Origin: Desulfobacula sp.
Lineage (GTDB): Bacteria > Desulfobacterota > Desulfobacteria > Desulfobacterales > Desulfobacteraceae
NCBI RefSeq assembly: GCF_021107415.1
Contig: NZ_JAIOSW010000399.1
Coordinates: forward strand, 1-24,322
DNA: 24,322 nucleotides
Direction: 5' to 3'
Below, in pieces: positions 1 through 6,772 of the stretch; position 1 is the first letter of the stretch; each line of letters begins with the position of its first letter. The notes below the pieces were generated by a model, which was not told the DNA's origin, ran no database searches, and saw only the letters and a program-made list of their open reading frames with translations. A program made the position numbers and the translations under genes.

Positions 1-601
1 CTGTAATTTTTTTGCCCACGGATGGACCGAAATCATCTGTGATCAGACCGTTAAAGACTTCAGAACCCGTTACCACGGCACCGACTTTCAAGGATTTGTA
101 AGGCTTGACCGAAAGAATGGTTCCTGTCTCTTTTGTAAGCAGCTCAAGTGATTCAATGTTCTTTGTGGGGATGGTCAATGGAATGATCCGTGTGGCAGCG
201 ATGATCTCTCCCTTTTTGCAGGGAAAATTGTTTTTCAGTGTGGCCACAATGATGCTCCCCATTTTATTCACCTGGAGCAGGGCATCAACATTGATTTTTA
301 ATAAACCGGCATGTTGGGTTGTAATATTGATTTTGCCTTCCCGGGGTTCGGAAAATTCCAGGTCCTGATCTGAAATGGCCTTTGAAATTCTCCGGGCCGC
401 ATCATCTTCATGGAGCTGATCTTTCCCAAGATCAAGAACATAGAGATACTGCTTTCCGATTTTTAAGAGTTCCGGGATATCTTTTTTTTGTACAATATGT
501 CCTTTTTTAAATCCAACCCCTTTGAATTTTCCCCGGATGATCCGTGTCATGTCATGGGCGAGAATCGTTCCAACTGCATCTTCAACTTTGATCTTCTTCA
601 T
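1..601 (-). CDS. MoeA-like molybdopterin-binding protein (3' part outside the window)
   Basis: The first 200 codons are visible from the ATG at 601 (bases 599-601 on the complement); the gene continues past base 1. The N-terminal ~110 residues (MKKIKVEDAVGTILAHDMTR onward) resemble the N-terminal part of MoeA-related proteins. Near residue 180 a MoCF-type molybdopterin-binding domain begins, with VVTGSEVFNG followed by DDFGP, matching the family's TGxE and D-x-x-x-P pattern. Such proteins bind molybdopterin or its nucleotide and are often encoded beside molybdenum hydroxylases, where they may insert or tailor the cofactor. Here the gene is last on the strand that carries the hydroxylase and TRAP genes, which fits that role. 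The ribosome site is weak (AGGATG about 10 bases upstream). The family call is firm; the precise role is inferred. Confidence 0.8.
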   Translation of the reverse strand, partial: MKKIKVEDAVGTILAHDMTRIIRGKFKGVGFKKGHIVQKKDIPELLKIGKQYLYVLDLGKDQLHEDDAARRISKAISDQDLEFSEPREGKINITTQHAGLLKINVDALLQVNKMGSIIVATLKNNFPCKKGEIIAATRIIPLTIPTKNIESLELLTKETGTILSVKPYKSLKVGAVVTGSEVFNGLITDDFGPSVGKKIT

Positions 602-639
602 TTATTTTCATCCTGGTTGTGATCAATTATATTTGTTTT

Positions 640-667
640 CACCATGAAGAGCATGAAGGACATGAAG
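640..667 (+). repeat. Left inverted repeat of the GxxExxY cassette
   Basis: A 28-base sequence built of near-repeats of the unit ATGAAGGAC, beginning CACCATGAAGAG. Its reverse complement recurs at 1060-1087 with 25 of 28 bases identical. The two copies bracket the GxxExxY gene, with this copy 20 bases beyond its stop codon. Confidence 0.8.
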
Positions 668-687
668 TTTAACACGCCCATGGCTGG

Positions 688-1083
688 CTATAAAACAAAG
701 CTTTTCAGGCCTTGTTTCAATAGTTTGACATTGAAATTGATTAAAAAACCATGTTTTATGTCAGCCAGTTTCATATAAGTTAATAGCTGAGCTTCATGTA
801 TAGCCTTGAGTGTCTCCACACTTTTCAGTTCGATAATTATCTCTTTTTCAATCAACAGATCAACACGGTACCCACAATCCAGTTGAATTTTTTTATATTG
901 AACCGGCAACGGATATTCTAATTGAAAGTTAATACCATTTAGTCTTAATTCATGCGCTAAACACTGTTGGTATGTGGATTCCAATAATCCAGGGCCGAGC
1001 GTTTTATGAACTTCAATTGCACACCCTATTACAAGGTTTGATAATTTACTAAATTTTTTCTTCATGTTCTTCGTGTTCTTCAT
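688..1083 (-). CDS. GxxExxY protein (PD-(D/E)XK nuclease-fold family)
   Basis: A 131-residue protein if started at the ATG at 1083; a second in-frame ATG lies at 1065 and an upstream one at 1122. The family signature G-L-L-E-S-T-Y is at residues 32-38, following the conserved AIEVHKTLGPG. A nuclease-like core follows: Asp75 (GYRVDLL), then Glu85-x-Lys87 (IIELKSV) and Gln99. Family members are small and usually of unknown function; the fold suggests a nuclease, but no activity should be assumed. Both plausible start codons lie inside the right inverted repeat (1060-1087), so the repeat supplies the beginning of the gene, and no good Shine-Dalgarno sequence precedes them. It interrupts the hydroxylase/transporter gene series and looks like an inserted cassette. 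Confidence 0.82.
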   Translation of the reverse strand: MKNTKNMKKKFSKLSNLVIGCAIEVHKTLGPGLLESTYQQCLAHELRLNGINFQLEYPLPVQYKKIQLDCGYRVDLLIEKEIIIELKSVETLKAIHEAQLLTYMKLADIKHGFLINFNVKLLKQGLKSFVL

Positions 1084-1297
1084 GGTGAGTAGCTTCTGCT
1101 TTTTTTTCCTTAATGGCGGCAAGGATCTTGTCCGGGGTTAATGGAAAAGAGTCCATGTAGACACCAATGGCGTTACTGACTGCCGCACCGTACCCCTGGG
1201 CGGCTGACATGGCAATGGACATACCGGCTTCCTTGGCTCCGTAAGGTCCTTTTGGGTCAATACCCCCCTTCGGCATTAACGGACCAGATAATGGATT
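1049..1297 (-). pseudogene. Remnant of a second molybdenum hydroxylase large subunit (C-terminal end only, frameshifted)
   Basis: An open frame from 1276 encodes GGIDPKGPYGAKEAG, then NAIGVYMDSFPLTPDKILA, the characteristic C-terminus of xanthine dehydrogenase-family molybdopterin subunits. A full subunit is more than 700 residues; only about 70 remain. Just upstream, another frame reads ESIIWSVNAEGG, which continues into the first only if one base is removed from the run of six C at 1263-1268 (G on the coding strand). The family-like sequence begins immediately after the dctM stop codon. The last ~12 residues are encoded by the inverted repeat at 1060-1087 and are probably not native. It is not a copy of the intact subunit at 6773-9136, whose C-terminus differs. 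Almost certainly non-functional. Confidence 0.75.
1060..1087 (-). repeat. Right inverted repeat of the GxxExxY cassette
   Basis: On the minus strand this reads CACCATGAAGAA followed by CACGAAGAACATGAAG. It differs from the copy at 640-667 at three positions. It contains the likely start codons of the GxxExxY gene and also supplies the odd HHEEHEEHEE tail of the molybdopterin-subunit remnant read in the other frame. Confidence 0.8.
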
Positions 1298-2623
1298 CTA
1301 TTTTCCAAAATATAAATTGGGTAGCCACATAGCGATCTGCGGGAATGTCATAATAAGGGCAAGACCAATAATCATAAGCAATACAAACGGAATAATCGAC
1401 TTGTAGATATCCATCAGTGAAATCTCCGGAGGTGCCATGGCCTTCATAAGAAACAGGTTATAGCCGAAAGGAGGTGTCATGTATGCAATCTGGCAGGTTA
1501 CAGTATAGAGAACGCCATACCATATCGGGTTGAATCCCAGGCTGATTATCAGGGGAATATAGAGAGGAGCAACAATGATCAGCATGGCAGTGTCATCAAG
1601 AAACATACCCATTACAATGTAGGAAATTTGCATCATGATCAGCACCTGCCATGGGCCGAGTCCCCATTTTTCAAGAAACAGAATCTCAATAGCACGCACT
1701 GCACCAAGACCGTCAAAAACAGCACCAAAGCAAAGTGCAGCAAGAATAATCCACATAAACATACAGCTGACGCTTAAGGTCATATGGAGCGTTGTGTCCA
1801 TTACCTTTCGGGTTAACCGTTTTTTGACCAGGGCGGCGATGGTCGCTGCTGCCGCTCCCACTGCAGAACTTTCAACCAGGCTTGTTACGCCCATCATAAA
1901 AAGTCCTGTTACTGAAAAAATAATAACCAGAGGAAGTATTCCAGCTCCAAGCAGTCTGAACTTTTCTTTCCAGCTCATTTGCCGTTCTTCTATGGCCAGT
2001 GGTGGGCCTAGCTCTGGCTGAAGTTTACATCGAATGACAATGTAGACCACAAACAGGCCTGCCAGCAGCAGACCGGGACCAACACCGGCCAGCCATAGCT
2101 GGCTCACGGGCTGCCTGGCAATCATTCCATACAGTACAAGAACAATGCTGGGTGGCACCATGATACCTAGGGAACTGCCTGCCTGGATGACACCGGTTAC
2201 CATGATCTTGTCATATTTGCGTTTCAGCATTTCCGGCAGGGCAATGCTTGTGCCGATAGCCATTCCAGCCACACTTAATCCGTTCATGGCTGAAATTGCA
2301 ATCATCAAAACAATTGTTCCTATGGCTAAACCGCCGTTAAGCGATCCCATCCAGACATGTAGCATGCGATAGAGATCGCTGGCTATTCCTGACTCGGACA
2401 ACATATAGCCCATATAAATAAACAAAGGCAGAGTGAGCAGTGGGTACCAGTTCAAAAGACTGATGCTCGCATTAAAGGGCATTTCCGCAGCACCGCTACC
2501 TCCCCACAAAAGCAGGGCAGAAAGAGCTGCGACAAAACCAACAGCACCAAAGACACGCTGGCCGGATACAAGCATGAGCATCAAGGTTGAGAACATCAAT
2601 AATGCAATATATTCGTGGCTCAT
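1298..2623 (-). CDS. dctM: TRAP transporter large membrane subunit DctM
   Basis: A 441-residue, very hydrophobic protein, the usual length for the 12-helix DctM permease of tripartite ATP-independent periplasmic transporters. It carries family-typical segments such as GSSLGIMVPPSIVLVLYG near the middle and YMTPPFGYNLFLMKA near the C-terminus. The start chosen is the ATG at 2623, whose ATGA overlaps the dctQ stop by four bases and which has AAAGGA upstream; the longer open frame up to 2875 runs through dctQ in another frame. It forms the ion-driven import channel with DctQ in the inner membrane. The stop codon directly abuts the molybdopterin-subunit remnant, suggesting a rearrangement at that junction. 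Confidence 0.93.
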   Translation of the reverse strand: MSHEYIALLMFSTLMLMLVSGQRVFGAVGFVAALSALLLWGGSGAAEMPFNASISLLNWYPLLTLPLFIYMGYMLSESGIASDLYRMLHVWMGSLNGGLAIGTIVLMIAISAMNGLSVAGMAIGTSIALPEMLKRKYDKIMVTGVIQAGSSLGIMVPPSIVLVLYGMIARQPVSQLWLAGVGPGLLLAGLFVVYIVIRCKLQPELGPPLAIEERQMSWKEKFRLLGAGILPLVIIFSVTGLFMMGVTSLVESSAVGAAAATIAALVKKRLTRKVMDTTLHMTLSVSCMFMWIILAALCFGAVFDGLGAVRAIEILFLEKWGLGPWQVLIMMQISYIVMGMFLDDTAMLIIVAPLYIPLIISLGFNPIWYGVLYTVTCQIAYMTPPFGYNLFLMKAMAPPEISLMDIYKSIIPFVLLMIIGLALIMTFPQIAMWLPNLYFGK

Positions 2624-3129
2624 ATTTCTTTTCCTTTCATTTTTGCCAGGTCTTTGAAGAAGGTTGCTATTGCCTGTAACAGCATCAGTATTATTCCTAT
2701 TGTCATAATAATCTTGATAGGAGCCATTGGAGGTCCCCAGGATGAATAATTTCTCTGACCATACTCTATAGCATAGTGAGTACTGGAAATGGCACCGTAC
2801 AGGAGAATTACCAGGTAAAAGATAAGGAATACGGAAGTAAAGGTATCCACTGTCGCCCGTTTCTTTGATGACCACCGTTCATAGAACACATCCATCCTGA
2901 CATGGGCTCTAAGCAGCAGAGAGTAGCCGCCGCCAAGCATGTAATATGCGGCCATCGTAAACTGAGCTGTTTCCATTGTCCATAGATGGGGAGTATTGAA
3001 GAATGTTCTGGAAATTGATGAGAACAAAAGAATACCTATCATAACGAAAACCAGATACAATGCAAATTTACCCACCCTTCGATTTATTGCGTCAATATAC
3101 CTTACATAATTTTTTATTGCATTGGGCAT
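2620..3129 (-). CDS. dctQ: TRAP transporter small membrane subunit DctQ
   Basis: A 169-residue protein with four predicted hydrophobic helices (about residues 20-42, 55-75, 95-118 and 135-158), the standard DctQ layout. The W-T-M-E segment between the first two helices matches the family. It pairs with DctM in the inner membrane. The gene overlaps dctM by four bases (translational coupling) and is preceded by AAAGGA. It is separated from dctP by 120 bases containing a stem-loop, which may let dctP be expressed at a higher level. Confidence 0.9.
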   Translation of the reverse strand: MPNAIKNYVRYIDAINRRVGKFALYLVFVMIGILLFSSISRTFFNTPHLWTMETAQFTMAAYYMLGGGYSLLLRAHVRMDVFYERWSSKKRATVDTFTSVFLIFYLVILLYGAISSTHYAIEYGQRNYSSWGPPMAPIKIIMTIGIILMLLQAIATFFKDLAKMKGKEI

Positions 3130-3179
3130 TTATATTTCCTTTTTTGATATGGTCAATTTTGCTCAATATAAATTTGGTA

Positions 3180-3218
3180 CTGCCTTCTCGATATTCTTCA
3201 AAAAGCCCGGGAAGGCAG
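3180..3218. other. Stem-loop between dctP and dctQ
   Basis: An inverted repeat CTGCCTTC (3180-3187) / GAAGGCAG (3211-3218), extendable by a G-U and a C-G pair, enclosing about 19-23 bases. On the transcribed (minus) strand no T-run follows, so it is not a standard intrinsic terminator. An RNA-processing or 3'-end-stabilising element that raises dctP over dctQM is plausible. Confidence 0.5.
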
Positions 3219-3249
3219 TGAATAATTTTTAAACCATTATATGTCAAGC

Positions 3250-4299
3250 TTACCTGTAGGGAGCACCTGCCGCCCGCATGGTTTCTGAGTAATCTTTTAG
3301 TATTTTAACGACTTTAGCACTTCTTTTACTTTTTTTCGCAATCTCATCCCAATACTTTAATGCTTCATCTTCTACTGTTTTCCATTCGTTCGCTGGAATA
3401 GTAGTAAGTTCAAGCTTTCCACCTTTTGTACGGTAGTGAGCTTCACCCCACCAATACCAGTATTGTCTGTGATAATGGGAACTGTCCATTGTTAATTTGA
3501 ACAATGTTTTCAAGTGTTCAGGCAGGGCATCCCATTTTTTGGAATTGGCAAAATATGATCCAATCCATGCACCGGAGATATTATTTGTCAGGTAATAATT
3601 ATTGACATCAGCCCATCCGACTGTATAAGCCTCGGTGATGCCTGACCAGGCAATTCCATCGAGTTCTTTTGTCTGCATGGCCACTTCAACGTCCTCCCAG
3701 GGAAGTGTAACAGGGACAACACCAAATTTTTTCAGGAATCTACCACCGGTTGGGAAGGTAAAAACACGTTTTCCTTTGAGGTCAGCAAGGCATCGGATGG
3801 GTTCCCGGGTAGTGAAGTTACAAGGATCCCAGGAGCCTGCACCCAACCAGGTGACATTTTTCACTTCAGAATAGGCTTCTTGCCATATTTCGTTCAGTCC
3901 ATAGTGGTTAAAAAGCGCGGGGACATCAAGTGAGTAGCGTGATGCAAAGGGGAAGTATGCGCCAAATACAGATACATCTACAGGAGCCCCTATTGAGTCT
4001 TCATCACTCTGGACAGCATCGATTGTGCCCCGCTGCATTGCTCTGAACAATTCTCCAGTGGGAACGAGCTGATCAGCATTGTACAGCTCTATCACCATTT
4101 CCCCGTTTGCAGCTTTATTAAACGCATCAATTGAAGGCTTACAAACATGTGCGGCCAGGGATGCACCGGCATAGGTCTGCATCCGCCACTTGATGGTTGT
4201 TTTTTTGCCTGCAATTACGGATGGTGTTACTGCCGCTGTAGCTGCCACTGCTGCTATAGTGCCAGTTCCAACTTTTTTGATAAACTCGCGTCGTTTCAT
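3250..4299 (-). CDS. dctP: TRAP transporter substrate-binding protein DctP (Tat-exported)
   Basis: A 349-residue periplasmic solute receptor. The N-terminus MKRREFIKKVG followed by an Ala-rich stretch ending near VIAGKK is a twin-arginine-type signal. The mature part fits the DctP family: IKWRMQTYAGASL at the start, FRAMQRGTIDAVQ near residue 90, and DLKGKRVFTFPTGG, VPVTLPWEDVEVAMQTKELD and WSGITEAY across residues 170-225. It captures substrate in the periplasm and delivers it to DctQM. The start is supported by AAGGAG eight bases upstream. The substrate is not deducible; gene order suggests the molecule acted on by the upstream molybdenum hydroxylase. Tat export implies folding before export, which is common in this family. 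Confidence 0.92.
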   Translation of the reverse strand: MKRREFIKKVGTGTIAAVAATAAVTPSVIAGKKTTIKWRMQTYAGASLAAHVCKPSIDAFNKAANGEMVIELYNADQLVPTGELFRAMQRGTIDAVQSDEDSIGAPVDVSVFGAYFPFASRYSLDVPALFNHYGLNEIWQEAYSEVKNVTWLGAGSWDPCNFTTREPIRCLADLKGKRVFTFPTGGRFLKKFGVVPVTLPWEDVEVAMQTKELDGIAWSGITEAYTVGWADVNNYYLTNNISGAWIGSYFANSKKWDALPEHLKTLFKLTMDSSHYHRQYWYWWGEAHYRTKGGKLELTTIPANEWKTVEDEALKYWDEIAKKSKRSAKVVKILKDYSETMRAAGAPYR

Positions 4300-4431
4300 C
4301 TTGAATCTCCTTAATTTAAGTTAAATTTTTTTTAGTTGTCTCGACACTGGTTCCCATATAGTGCCAAGGTTTATGTTAGAAAATCTTGAATTGGCCCTTC
4401 CAATATGAAATTTATTAGAAGTAAGTGTGGT

Positions 4432-4460
4432 CTTCCGGCGACCGATCTGATCGCCGGAAG
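4432..4460. other. Strong stem-loop between the FAD/GltD gene and dctP
   Basis: A perfect 10-bp inverted repeat CTTCCGGCGA / TCGCCGGAAG with a 9-base loop, lying 11 bases beyond the stop of the flavin-subunit gene and 133 bases before dctP. No T-run follows it on the transcribed strand, so a Rho-independent terminator is not well supported. It may protect or end the upstream mRNA segment. With the stem-loop at 3180-3218 it means dctP is bounded by hairpins on both sides. Confidence 0.55.
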
Positions 4461-4470
4461 GTATGAATGT

Positions 4471-6762
4471 TTACACATGCATTTTCCTAAGTAAAGCTTT
4501 TACAACCTGCACTTTGAATTTATTTTTAGCAAGCGGCTCAACTGCTTGCACCGCAATATCTCCTGCTGCAATAACTATTTCATCAGTTATCGGTTTGCCT
4601 TCAAGATACTCTTCAACAGCCCGGGCTTTCAATGGAATGGGAGCCACAGCACCGAGTATGATATTGACGTCTTTCATTGCCTGATCATCCAGGTTAAAGG
4701 AATAAGCAAGACTCACAATAGGAAAGTCAATTGAATTACGAATTCTAAATTTTTGATAGCCTTGCCTGTTTGTTTTTGATGGTGCGGGTATTTCAATTTC
4801 CTCTATAAGCTCGTCATCATCAAGAACAGTACACTTCATGATATCTGCTGCAAAGAAGTCATCCGCGTTCAGCAATCTTTTGGTGGTTTTAATTTTTGCT
4901 CCAAGTGCCATAAGAGCCGGAGCCATATCAGATGCATTAACCGCAATACAACCACAGTTCAAGCACCGTGCCGCTTCGGCGCGGATGCTGTCCTGCGTTG
5001 TTATGTTTGAAGTTCTATCACATTTGTTGTGAGTATCCGAATGCACCTCAAGGGGTTGACCCATGGGCATATGGGACTCAGGCTTGATGCCGGCGATAGA
5101 ATAAGCTGTTTTACGTCCGGCGGCCACGGCATGGATTACAGATGCCGGACCGCTTACGACATCACCGCCGGCAAAAATATTTTTAATGTTGGTCTCTCCG
5201 GTGTCTTCATCAATAACAATCAAACCTTGTTTGGCTTCTATCTGATCATCGGTGTAGGAGAGATCAGTGGATTGCCCGATGGCCAGAAAAATCTGGTCTG
5301 CTTCAATCGTCTTTTTTTCCGAAGAATCAAAGCTCGGGTTAAACTGGCCGGTCTGATCAAATACAGAGGTACAGCTAATAAGCTCCATCCCTTCCAGGTT
5401 CCCTTTTTTTTCAATGATCTTATGCGGACCAAAGGACGGCTGGATGGTTACGCCTTCATGGAGGGCTTCTGCGATTTCTTCTTCATATGCCGGCATGGTA
5501 TCCCGTGATTCCAGGCAGACCATAGTGACCTGATCGGCGCCAAGACGGCGGGCGCTGATGGCAACATCAATGGCCACATTACCACCACCAATGACCAGAA
5601 CTTTTTTACCCGGAGCTGGTTTTTTGCCAAGCCCGATGGAAGCCAGAAAATCAATGCCCGAAGTGAGAAGCTCTGATTTTTCCATGGTAAGGGTTCTCTG
5701 CCCCCACGCCCCGGAAGCCAGAAATACGTGTTTGAATTTCTTGCGAAGGTCTTGCAGGGTGGTTCCTTTCTGACCAATAGTGACATTCAGCTTAAAATCA
5801 ATGCCCATGGCCTCAAAGGCTTTGACCTGTTTTTTTATGACCTCTTTAGAAAGACGATGGTCTGGAATGCCGTAGGTCAGCATGCCGCCGGCTTCCGGCA
5901 TTTTATCATAAACTGTGACCTTAAATCCTGCTTTTCTGAGATAATAGGCGGCAGATAAGCCTCCGGGTCCCGCACCGACAACGGCCACGCTTTCCTTACG
6001 CTGCTTTTCCGGCGGTGTAATAAGCTTGGCAGCGTTGTCAAGAATATAGTCACCCACAACACATTCGACATTTCGAATGGAAACTGCTTCGTCAAAGCCG
6101 GATCTATTGCATTGTGTTTCGCACAAATGCGGGCAGATACGTCCGGTAATGGCCGGAATGGGGTTGTTCGACAGAAGAATCAAAGCAGCACTGCGCAGGT
6201 CTCCATTGCGAACCTGGTCCATGTAAGCCGGGATTTGAACGTTACCGGGGCAGGTTTCGGAGCAGCCGGGTTGTGCGACCCTGACGCTGCCAAAGATCGA
6301 ATGATACCGATTTTCTCCGAGAAGTGCGCTGCACTGGTTGCCGCCTTTTCTCAAGCAATGAAACTGGTCGTCAGGGATTCGATAATACCAGCATCTCGGC
6401 TCCTGACAGATGTTGCCGCCAAGGGTGGCCATATTTCTGAGCTGGGGTGAAGCTACACTATGAGCTGCTTGTGCCAGTAAAGAATAGTTATCCTTAATCG
6501 TTTCATTTTGACAGATTTCACTAAGGGTTGTCAGTGCGCCGATGCGCAGCCCCTTCTTGTTTTCCTTTACATAGCTTAAGTTTTGAATTGTCTTGAGATC
6601 GACCACGACCTCAGGAAATTCGGAATGAATATTGTCTTTGAGTACACCGAGCAAATCAGTTCCGCCGGCAATGACCGACGCTTTTCCTTTTGCTTTAGAC
6701 AAGACGGCCGTGGCTTCTTTAAGAGAAGTCGGTGATATATGTTTGAAGTTTCTGAGAGTCAT
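4471..6762 (-). CDS. Molybdenum hydroxylase FAD subunit with a nested GltD-like NAD(P)H oxidoreductase
   Basis: A 763-residue protein from the ATG at 6762 (AAGGAG upstream, 10 bases after the previous stop); the family's usual length is about 280-330. Residues 1-158 are the FAD-binding half of a CoxM/HcrB-type subunit (AGGTDLLG at 32-39, ATLGGN near 112). Cysteines 119, 124, 136 and 144 resemble the extra [4Fe-4S] loop of 4-hydroxybenzoyl-CoA reductase beta. From about 159 to 604 lies a whole glutamate-synthase-beta-like module: Cys167, 171, 210, 214 and 218 (Fe-S), GAGPGG (263-268, FAD), GGGNVA (392-397, NAD(P)H), AGGD (531-534) and a closing CLNCGC (600-605). The hydroxylase domain then resumes with VNASDMAPALMALGA and ends with the CO-dehydrogenase-flavoprotein C-terminal domain. 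The layout implies direct electron transfer between the hydroxylase and NAD(P)(H), possibly with ferredoxin. Domain calls are firm; the flow direction is inferred. Confidence 0.9.
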   Translation of the reverse strand: MTLRNFKHISPTSLKEATAVLSKAKGKASVIAGGTDLLGVLKDNIHSEFPEVVVDLKTIQNLSYVKENKKGLRIGALTTLSEICQNETIKDNYSLLAQAAHSVASPQLRNMATLGGNICQEPRCWYYRIPDDQFHCLRKGGNQCSALLGENRYHSIFGSVRVAQPGCSETCPGNVQIPAYMDQVRNGDLRSAALILLSNNPIPAITGRICPHLCETQCNRSGFDEAVSIRNVECVVGDYILDNAAKLITPPEKQRKESVAVVGAGPGGLSAAYYLRKAGFKVTVYDKMPEAGGMLTYGIPDHRLSKEVIKKQVKAFEAMGIDFKLNVTIGQKGTTLQDLRKKFKHVFLASGAWGQRTLTMEKSELLTSGIDFLASIGLGKKPAPGKKVLVIGGGNVAIDVAISARRLGADQVTMVCLESRDTMPAYEEEIAEALHEGVTIQPSFGPHKIIEKKGNLEGMELISCTSVFDQTGQFNPSFDSSEKKTIEADQIFLAIGQSTDLSYTDDQIEAKQGLIVIDEDTGETNIKNIFAGGDVVSGPASVIHAVAAGRKTAYSIAGIKPESHMPMGQPLEVHSDTHNKCDRTSNITTQDSIRAEAARCLNCGCIAVNASDMAPALMALGAKIKTTKRLLNADDFFAADIMKCTVLDDDELIEEIEIPAPSKTNRQGYQKFRIRNSIDFPIVSLAYSFNLDDQAMKDVNIILGAVAPIPLKARAVEEYLEGKPITDEIVIAAGDIAVQAVEPLAKNKFKVQVVKALLRKMHV

Positions 6763-6772
6763 TTTTTTCTCC

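Noticed and set aside
640..1087. The flanking repeats as a CRISPR array
   Set aside because: There are only two copies, in inverted orientation, with a gene between them and no spacers or cas genes.
2624..2875. Longer N-terminus for dctM (start at 2875)
   Set aside because: The extra 84 residues are the dctQ sequence read in another frame; the ATGA overlap at 2620-2623 with a ribosome site gives the normal DctM N-terminus.
3180..3218. Intrinsic terminator ending the dctP transcript
   Set aside because: No run of T follows the stem on the transcribed strand, and dctQM continue downstream on the same strand.
5029..5508. A 159-residue plus-strand frame inside the FAD/GltD gene
   Set aside because: It is opposite a confidently recognised coding region and shows no family features; such antisense frames are a by-product of codon bias.
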